Assembly: GCA_964549495.1 (NCBI GenBank) | Contig: CAZJWJ010000026.1 | Location: 1-57,562 of the forward strand | DNA length: 57,562 bases | Direction of reading: 5' to 3' | Source: JACKBJ01 sp964549495 | GTDB taxonomy: Bacteria; Chloroflexota; Anaerolineae; Epilineales; Epilineaceae | Part shown: in pieces, positions 17,501 through 26,500 of the stretch | How positions within the stretch are numbered: position 1 is the first letter of the stretch | How the letters are laid out: each line of letters begins with the position of its first letter | The notes under the pieces: model-generated | The model's input: the letters and a program-made list of their open reading frames with translations, nothing else | What the model was told of the DNA's origin: nothing | Databases searched by the model: none | Translations under genes and position numbers: made by a program

Positions 17501-20500
17501 CTAGGCGCACCGTGTGGCTGGCCGCGTCGTAGACGCATTCGACCAGGTCGTCGGGATCGGCCGGCTCGCAGCGCAGGAAGGTCTCGCCCGGAATGCCCAC
17601 CTGCTTGAAGTCCAGGCGGTCGACGATGGTCACGTCCAGGGCCGTCGAGGGCCCGGCATTGCCGAACTCGATCAGGTAGCGGTGCTCGCGGCCGGCCAGC
17701 GCCAGGTCCGGCTCCAGGGCCGAATCGAGCCGCTGGGCGGCCGGGATGTCGCGCTTGCGCAGGTAGTCGGCGCTGCCGGGTCCGAGCTCCGAGCCCGGTC
17801 CGCCCACGTCCGCCACGGCGTTGACCGTGGTCTGCTGGCAGATGCCGGTGCTGTTGGGGTCGAAGGGATCCGGCGCCAGGGGCAGGCCGGGCGGCAGGCC
17901 CGGCAGGGCCGGCGGCTGGCCGGGCGGCGTCGAGATCGCGTCCAGACCGCTGACGCAGTTCTCCAGCACCGTGCCCTCGGGCAGGGCCGGGTCGACACGC
18001 AGCAAGAGGTCGAAGCTGCGGCGCTCGCCAGCGGCCATCGCGCCCAGGCTGCAGTAGAGGATGTTGTCGTTGACCGCATCGGCGCGGCAGCTGGCGCCTT
18101 CGACACCCTCCAGGCTCAGGCCATCCGGAAGCTGATCGCGCAGGAGCACCTGCGGCGTGTCGCTGGGGCCTTCGTTCTGGGCCTGGATGGTGTAGCGCAG
18201 GAGCAGGCCGGCCGTGACCGAATTGGCCAGGTCCTCGGTGAGGAACTGCTGGTTGGTCGTGTCGTAGCCGGTCACGTTCTGGCCGATGGCCGTCTTGGAC
18301 AGCGCGATGTCGGCCGCCTGCTCGACGCGGGTGTGGACGTAGTCCTGGTCGTTGGCACTGTTGGGGTCGAAGACATCGGAGCCGACGCGGACGTCGTTTT
18401 CGAGTATGGTGCCGGCCGGCAGGGCGGAATCGACCAGCACGTCGAAGCTGACGCTGGCCGAGTTGCCCGGGCTGCCGACGCCCAGCAGCGTGCCCAGGCC
18501 GCATCGCAGCGGGTCGCCGGCATCGCCGGGCGTGCCGGTCTGGCAGCTGCCCGCCGGCAGGGTCACGCCGCCGGCGGTGACCACCAAGGTGCCGGGCAGC
18601 AGGGTGACGCCGGCCGGCAGGCGGTCGCGCAGCCAGACGTTCTCGGCATGCGAGGGCCCGTCGTTGCGGATGTCGATCTGGTAGCGGATGCGGCGGCCGG
18701 CCGTGGCGGCCACGGCCGAGGTGCTGTAGCCAGGCGCTTGCGGGAAGGCCGCCGGCGCGCCCGGGTCGTAGATGTCGCCCGGCTGGCCGTCCACCTGGAC
18801 CTCGCCGGTGGCCTGCTTGTCGACCACCAGGTCGGAGACGTCGGTGATCTCGTGGCTGACCTCGGCGTGGTCGTTATCCGGGTCCGGATCGAGATGGCTG
18901 GTCAGGACGTCGGCGATGTTGTTGACGTCCTGGGCGTTGGCCGCCCGCAGGCGCACCGTCAGGATCCAGCGGCCCGGGTTGGGCGGGCCGGAGGCCTCCA
19001 GCACCGCCAGCTGCGCGGTGTCGACCGGTGCGTCCTGGATGACCTCCGTCAGCTCGCAGTCCATCTCGAGGCGCTGGTCGATGTCCTCGATGCCGGTCGG
19101 ATCCAGGACGCCGAAGGCCGGTGGCGGATCGGTGACCGGCCAGGCGCTGGCCGGCAGCGGGATGCCCCCGGCCGGCTGGTCGGGCCGCGCAGGCAGCGTG
19201 CGGCAGACGGCCGGCCGGTCGGTGGCGATGTCGACGAGATCGAAGACACCGGAGGTCTGGAAGACGTCCTTGATGGCCACGCCCTCGGCCCAGCTCGGGC
19301 CCAGGTTGTCGACGATGATGGTGTAGGTGAGCACCTCGCCGGCCCGCACCTGGCCGTCGTTCTTGCCGAACTTGGTCACCTTCAAATCGGACTTGCCCAG
19401 CACCAGGTTCTTGGCGCTGTCGACGTCGTTGGTCGAGTCCGGGTCGCCCAGCGAGCTCTGGCTCGTGACCATGGCCACGTTGGTGATGGTCGTGCCGGCG
19501 AGGATCTCGGGGCGCACCTCGGTCCAGATGTCCAGGTGGGCCGCCTGGCCGGCCGGCAGGTAGCCGATCGGACAGCGCAGCGGCGCGCCGGTGGTCTGGG
19601 CCAGCTGGCCGCGGATCTCGCCGCCCGGGAAGTCGGTCGTGTGGACGTTGACGTAGAAGCCGGCCGGGTTGCCGGTGATCGCCGCCACCTGGCCCGGCGT
19701 CAGCGTCACCTCGCCCTGCAGCGGCTCGGTGGGCGCGGGCGCCGGCGCGCTGCCGTCGTAGAGGAAGACCTCGATGGGCCCGTTGACGCCGGCCGCACCG
19801 GTGTGGATGTGGATGCCGGCCGCGCCTTGCAGGTTGTCGATGTCGGCCAGCTCGACCGCGTAGGTCAGCCGTCCGGTGTCGGTGTTCAGGATGAAGCTGG
19901 CCAGGCCGCCGGCATTGCTGGCCGCTGGCGGCACCTCGCTCGCGCCCGAGAGGAGGGCGCGCAGGCCGACCAGGTTGGCCGGCCGGGTGCACATCGGGCT
20001 GGAGGTGTCGATCTCGTAGATCACCTCGTCGGGCAAGAGGTCGTAGACCACCACGTCGCGCGCGTCGGAGGGGCCTCGGTTGTCGACCCAGATCTCGTAG
20101 CGCTTCTGCTCGCCGGCGTAGACCTTGTCCGGATCGCTGGTCTTGACGACTTCCAGATCGGCCTGGGTCTCGACGGCGGTGGTCTCTTCGATGCCCTGGC
20201 TGTTGGCCGGGTTGCAGTCCGGCGTCTGGTCCGAGCTGGCGCTGGCCGTATTGGTCAGGCTCTGCGGATCCAGGCTGGCGTCCACCTGGCTCTCGATGAA
20301 GATCAGGCGGCCGGTGTCCGCTTCCGAAGGCGGCACGTCGCGCAGCGAGCAGACCACCTCGCGGGTGCCGGCCGCGTAGCTGCAGGCCTCGCCGCTCCGC
20401 TGGTTCTCGATGCGGGCGCTGACGAAGCGCAGGCCGGCCGGCAACTGGTCGCGCACCACCACCTGGCGGGCGGTGGACGGACCGTCGTTCCAAACCCGCA

Positions 20501-23500
20501 ACTCGTAGCCCAGCGGCGTGCCGGCGATGACCGGATCGGGCGTGCTGGACTTGCCGAGCTGCAGATCGGCCAGCTCGGCCACCTCGGTCGAGTTGCCGGC
20601 CAGGTTGTTGGACAGATCGGGGTCGATGTTCTCCGAGAAGGTCAGCGCGCCGTTCTGGATGAAGCGCGACTCGCTCTGGAGGATGTAGTCGTGGTCGACC
20701 AAGACCTCGATGCGCAGGGTGGCGCTCTGGCCGGTGGCCAGGCTGCCGACCTGGCATTCGGCCGGGTCGCTGGGCAGGCCCGGGGTGCCCGGGCTGCAGC
20801 CGGCGGGACCGGCGGGGCCCGTGCCGGAGATCGAGATCACCTCGAGGCCGGCCGGCAGGAAGTCGCGCACCACCACTTCGGTGGCCGTGCTGCCGCCCGG
20901 CTCGCCCGGTCCGGGCGCGTCGTTGAAGACCTGCAGGGTATAGACCAGGCGGTCGCCGGCCGTCACGCGGTCGGTCTGGCTGGTCACCAGACCGCAGGTA
21001 GCCGGGTCGTGGACCTGGCCGCTGGCCGTCTTGGTCAGGCGCAGGTTGGAGGTGTCCAGCACCGAGATCGCGTCGCGGCTGACGTTGTTCTCCAGGATCG
21101 GATCCGGCGTGCCCAGCAGGCGATTGGCCGGATCGTCACGCGAGACGACGCGCACCTCGTGGTTGACGTCCTGGGTCTGCAGCGCGCGCAGCTCGACCTG
21201 GATGGTCCAGCGGCCGCTGCCCAGCCCGCTCTCGACCGGCTCGAGCGGATCGGCCAGCTGGCAGACGATCAGCTGGCCCGACTGCGGCGCGGGCGCCGGG
21301 GCCAGGCTGCAGCTGTCGCTGGATCGGTTGGGATCGTCCAGGATGGACTCGACGCTGAAGTTGCCCGAGGACAAGATGTTGTCGGTGACCTGAACGCGGC
21401 GCGCGGCCGAGGGGCCCAGGTTCTCGACCAGGATGGTGTAGCCGAAGATCTCGCCGGCCCGCACCTCTGCATTCGGCGACAGCGGGCTCTCGCCGGCCGC
21501 CTCGGCCTCCAGGGTCTGGCGCAAGCCCTCGCCGTCCAGCGCCGCCAGGTCCAAGGGCGGCGCGCTGGCCTGGGCCAGGGTGAGCACCTTCAGATCGGCC
21601 CGGTCGACGAGAATCGTCAGCTGGTCGATGGCGTCGTTGGTCGGGTCGAGCTCGAACTCGTCGTGGCTCACCTCGACATGGTTGCTCAGCACCAGCTCCT
21701 CGCCGAGCGCCAGGCGGTCGACGAAGGCCAGCGGGTGGACCTCGGTCTGGATCTGGACGATCTTCTCGCCGCCGCCGGGGATGTCGCCCAGCTGGCAGAC
21801 CAGGGTGCCGGGCGGGCCCTCGACGCAGGGCGGCAGGTTGTCGTCGGCCACGTAGGTGACGCCGGCCGGCAGCACGTCGGTCAGGACGGCGTTGGGCGCC
21901 ACGGTGCGGCCCTGGTTGCGGACCGTGATCGTGTAGATCAGGGGCTCGCCGGCCACGGCCGGGTTGGGCTGCGGCGACTTGCTGACGACCAAATCGACGT
22001 TGGGCGGCGTGAGGGTGACGCTGTCCGAGTTGTTCGAACGGTCCTCGTCGCCGGTGTCGCTGGTGACGGAGGCGGTGTTGACGATGTCCTGTCCGCCGTA
22101 GCCGGGCAGGATCTCGACCACGATCTCCAGGGTCACCGCCGGCGCGCCGGGCGCCAGGTCGCCGATGATCCACAGGCCGGTGGCCGCGTCGTAGGTGCCG
22201 ATGCTGGCCAGAGCCGAGACGAAGCCCAGGCCGGGCGGCAGCTTGTCGATGACCCGTGTGTTGACCGCGATCTCGCCGCCCGGCGCGTTCTCCACCGTCA
22301 GGGTGAAGGTGTGTTGGCTACCCTCGATGTAGGGACCGGGCGTCACCGACTTCTCGATGGACAGGTTGGCACCGCGGACGTTCAGGCTGGCCGAGGCCTC
22401 GTTGTTGTCCAGATCCGGATCGTTGAGGCTGGCCTGGCCGATGCGGCCCTCGTTGACGATGGTCGTGCCGCCGGTGCCCGGCAGCACCAGGGCCTGGATG
22501 GTCAGGCTCACGCTGTCGGGGATGGCCGGCGTGCCCGGATCGATATCCAGGGTGGTGTTGAGCGTCCACAGCCCGGTCGGGCGATCGTAGGTGCCGCCCG
22601 GGTTGGGCGTGGAAGAGATGTACTGCAGGCCGGCCGGCAGGCGGTCGACCACCACGATGTCCGAGACCGGGTCCTCGCCCAGGTGGGTGACGGTCAAGGT
22701 GAACTCGACGATGTCGCCCTCGCTGGGGTTGTTGTTGTCGACAGTCTTGGTCAGCTCCAGATCGGCATAGATCAGGAAGACATCGACCGAGGCCATGTTG
22801 TTGCGGTCGTCCGGGTCGCCCTGGACGCCGTCCTCCACCTCGACCGTGTTGGTGACGACCGGGTAGAGCTGCGGCGCGCCGACGTTCACCTCGACCGTGA
22901 TCTGCAGGGTGGCCGACTCGCCGGTCTCGGTCAGCGGGTCGTAGGCCAGCGCGCCCACGGTCCAGATGCCGGTGCCGCTGTCGTAGCTGCCCTGGCTGGC
23001 GCTGGTCGAGACCAGCGTAAAGGGATTGCCCGGCCCCAGCAGGCTGGGGATGATGTCGGTGGCCACCACATCCGGCGCGCTCTCGGGCCCCTGGTTGGTG
23101 ACGGTGACGGTAAAGGTGATCTCGTCGCCGACGATGGGCGTCGCGTCGCTGACCGTCTTCTCGACGGCCAGATCGGCGCCCTTGACGACGATTCCGACGC
23201 TCTTGGTGTTGTTGACCAGGCGCGAGTCGGGCTGGTCGCCGGAGATGGTGGCGAAGTTGCTGATGAAGCCCGAATAGCGCAGGACCTGGCTCTCGTCACA
23301 GCTGGAGACGAAGAGCGAGCCGTCGGGACCGAACTCGGCGTCGACCGGGTCCTTGAGCAGGTTGCCGTCGTCCGGCGGATCCTCTTGGACGAAGCCGCCG
23401 ATCAAATCACCGGCGTTGGCGGCCAGGGGACCGGCGTAGACGAATACGTCCTTGCTCTTGCTGGTGACATAGAGGTTTTGGTCGGGGCCGAAGGTCAGGC

Positions 23501-26500
23501 CGCGCGGACCGGCCAAGCCTCCGCCGCCGGCAAAGAGGTCGATCCAGGTGCCGAAGTCGCCGTCGTAGCGATAGACGCCGTTGGGCACGCTGACGAAAAG
23601 GTTGCCATCCGGCCCGTAGGTGATGTCCTGCGGCGCGACGAGGGCCGGCACGCCCCCGAAGTCGACGAAGGGATCGATGTCGAAGGGGAAGCCGAAGGGC
23701 AGGCCGGCGAAGATGCCGCCGTTGGGCCCCAGGAACTGGTAGATCTGGCTGGTGCCGGTCGAGGAGACCAGGAGGTCGTCGGTCTGCGGGTGGAAGGTCA
23801 GGCCGGTCGGGATGTCCAGGCCGAAGCCGCCGGCGAGGATGAAGTTCGCGCCGCCGAAGAGGGGCGCCGGCAGGGGCGCGCCGGCCGGGGTGAAGCGCAG
23901 GACCGCGTCGTTGTTCTGGCTGACGACGTAGAAGTTGCCGTCCGGGCCGAACTCGATGTCCTGCGGGCCGTCCAGGCCGTCGGAGGCGTCGACGAAGATG
24001 TCGATGAAGGCGCCGGGATCGGCGCCGTCCGGGCCCTGGTAGCGCTTGACGTCGTCCGAGTGGTAGCTGGAGACGTAGAGGTTGCCGTCGGGCCCGAAGG
24101 TCAGGTAGGTGCCGCAGATCAATCCGTCGTCCGTCACCGCCGCGCAGACGCCCAGGAAAGCGGCCGCGCCGTCGAAGCGCAGGATGCGGTCGTTGTTGCG
24201 GCTGGCCAGGAAGAGGTCGCCGGCCGGAGCGAAGAAGAGGTTGCCGGGTCCGTCCATCCCGGAGGTGGCGAAGATGTCGATGAAGGCGCCGGTGTAACCC
24301 GAGTAGCGCAAGACCCGGTCGTTGTTGAAGCTGGAGACGTAGAGCTCGCCGTCCTTGCCGATGCGCAGGCCGGTCGGACCGGACAGGCCGCCCGAGCCGG
24401 GCGTCACGAATACGCCCAGGAATCCGCCGGTGGCGCCGCTGTAGAGCAGGACCTGGTTGGTGTCGAAGTCGCCGACGTAGAGGTCCTCGATGCCGTCGTC
24501 GTTCTGGTCGCGGCCGAAGTCCAGGCCCCAGGGGCCTTCCATGCCGCCGCCCGAGGCGAAGGTACCCAGGTCGGCGCCGGTATCGCCGTCGAAGCGCTGG
24601 ATGCGGTTGAATCCGGCGAATGCCGCATAACGCGCCACATAGAGGTTGCCGTCGGGACCGAAGACCATGCCCTTGAAGCGGTCCGGGCCGAAGAGCCCGC
24701 TACCGGCCAGGCCGGCGATGCCCAGGAACTCGCCCGGCAGCTCGTTGTCTTGCGGGCCGCGGAAGCGCAGCACCGCCGACTGACCACAGCTCATCTCGAC
24801 CGAGACGAAGAGCCGCTTGTTGTCCGGGCTGATCGCGATGCCGTTGACCTCGTCGATGGTGCCGAAGATGCACAGCGGCCCGACGATATCCTCGTCGATG
24901 AAGGGCATGTCGCCGGCCAGTTCGCCCGACTCGGCGTTGTAGCGCCAGACCACGAGGTTGTCGGCGTCGCCATTCTTGCGCGCCGCAGCGTAGAGGATGC
25001 CGGTGTCGTCGCCGGTGATGGCCAGGAGCTCGTCGAGATGGCTGCCGCTGTCGACCACGCCCAGTGGGTCGCCCGACGCGCGGGCGCCGTACTCGAGTAC
25101 CTGGTGGGTGCCCTTGCTGGTCACCTTGAGCGTGCCGGAGGGGGTGAAGACCAAGTCGATGGGCAGGGTCAGGCCGCCACGACCTTCCCGGACGAACTTG
25201 TGCCCGAACTCGCCGGTCTGCTCGTCGAAGCGGAAGACCTCGCCCGAGCCCATGCTGACCACGAAGAGGCCGCCGTTGGGTCCGAAGGCCATGTTGGTCG
25301 GGCCGGACAAGCCGTTCTCGAGACCGTTGGCGAAGATCTCGATGAACTGCTGCGTGGCCAAGTCGAAGACCAGGATCTCGCCGGTGTTGCGGCTGGTGAC
25401 GTAGAGGTCGTCCAGCGAGTCGTCGTTGCGATCCGGGCCGATCAGGAGGCCGAAGGGGTCGGACAGGCTCGAACCCGGGAAGGGCACCAGCGGGTCGAGC
25501 GTGTTGGCCGCGACGACTTCCATGAAGCCGCCGGCCGCGTTGTAGCGCCGGACCTGGCTGTTGCGACCCGAGGCCACCAGGAGCTCGGAGCCGTCGAAGA
25601 CCAGGCCCTGCGGGCCGGCCAGGCCGTCCGGGAAGACCTTGGTCGGCTCCTCGACGAACACGCTGTCGAAGGCGCCCGTGCCGGCGTCGTAGCGCAGCAC
25701 CTGATCGGTGCCGTAGCTGGAGACGTAGAGGAAGCCGCCGTTGAAGAGGATGTCCTCGGGAACCAAGAGGCCGCCCGACTCGTCGACCAAGGGCGTCGAG
25801 GCGTCGTCGCCGACGAAGATCTCGATGAAGTTGCCGGCGGCATCGTAGCGCAGGATCTCGTTGCGGCCGGAGCTGGCCACGTAGAGGTCGCCGCCGAACA
25901 TGGCCATGCCGGTGGGCTTGATCAGCCGGCCCTCGGGCGTGTCCGGCGGATCGCCGTCCTGGACGACGTACTCTTCCAGGAATCGCCCCAGGGTGCTGGC
26001 GGTGTCCGGATCGACCGAGACCGTGATCTGGAGCGTGGCCATCTCGAAGACGTCCAGGTCGAAGCCGCTCCAGATGTGGGTGCCCGGGTTGTAGCTGCCC
26101 TGGCTGGCCACGCTGCTGACGTAGGTCACGCCCTCGGGCAGCTCGTCGAAGATCTCGACGCCGGTCGCGTCGTCGCGGCCGTTGTTCTGGACCTTGATCT
26201 CGTAGGTGATCGTGTCGCCCTCGTTGGGCATGTTGTCGTCGACGATCTTGTAGACCACCTCGAGATCTGCGCCGGGCGGCAAGGGGGCCTTCCAGAAGAT
26301 GGCCAGGTCCTCGCTGACCACCGGCGGGCTGGCCACGGTGGTGCTACCGCTGCCGCAGAGGTAGGTCAGGCTGTCGGCACCCGCGGCCTTCTGGATGCCG
26401 ACCGTGGCCGAGCGGCCCTCGTCGAAGTCGCCGCCGGCATCGATGGTGAGGCGCAGGGTGGCATCCGTTGCCAGGATCGCGTGGAGTCCGGGGAATCGGC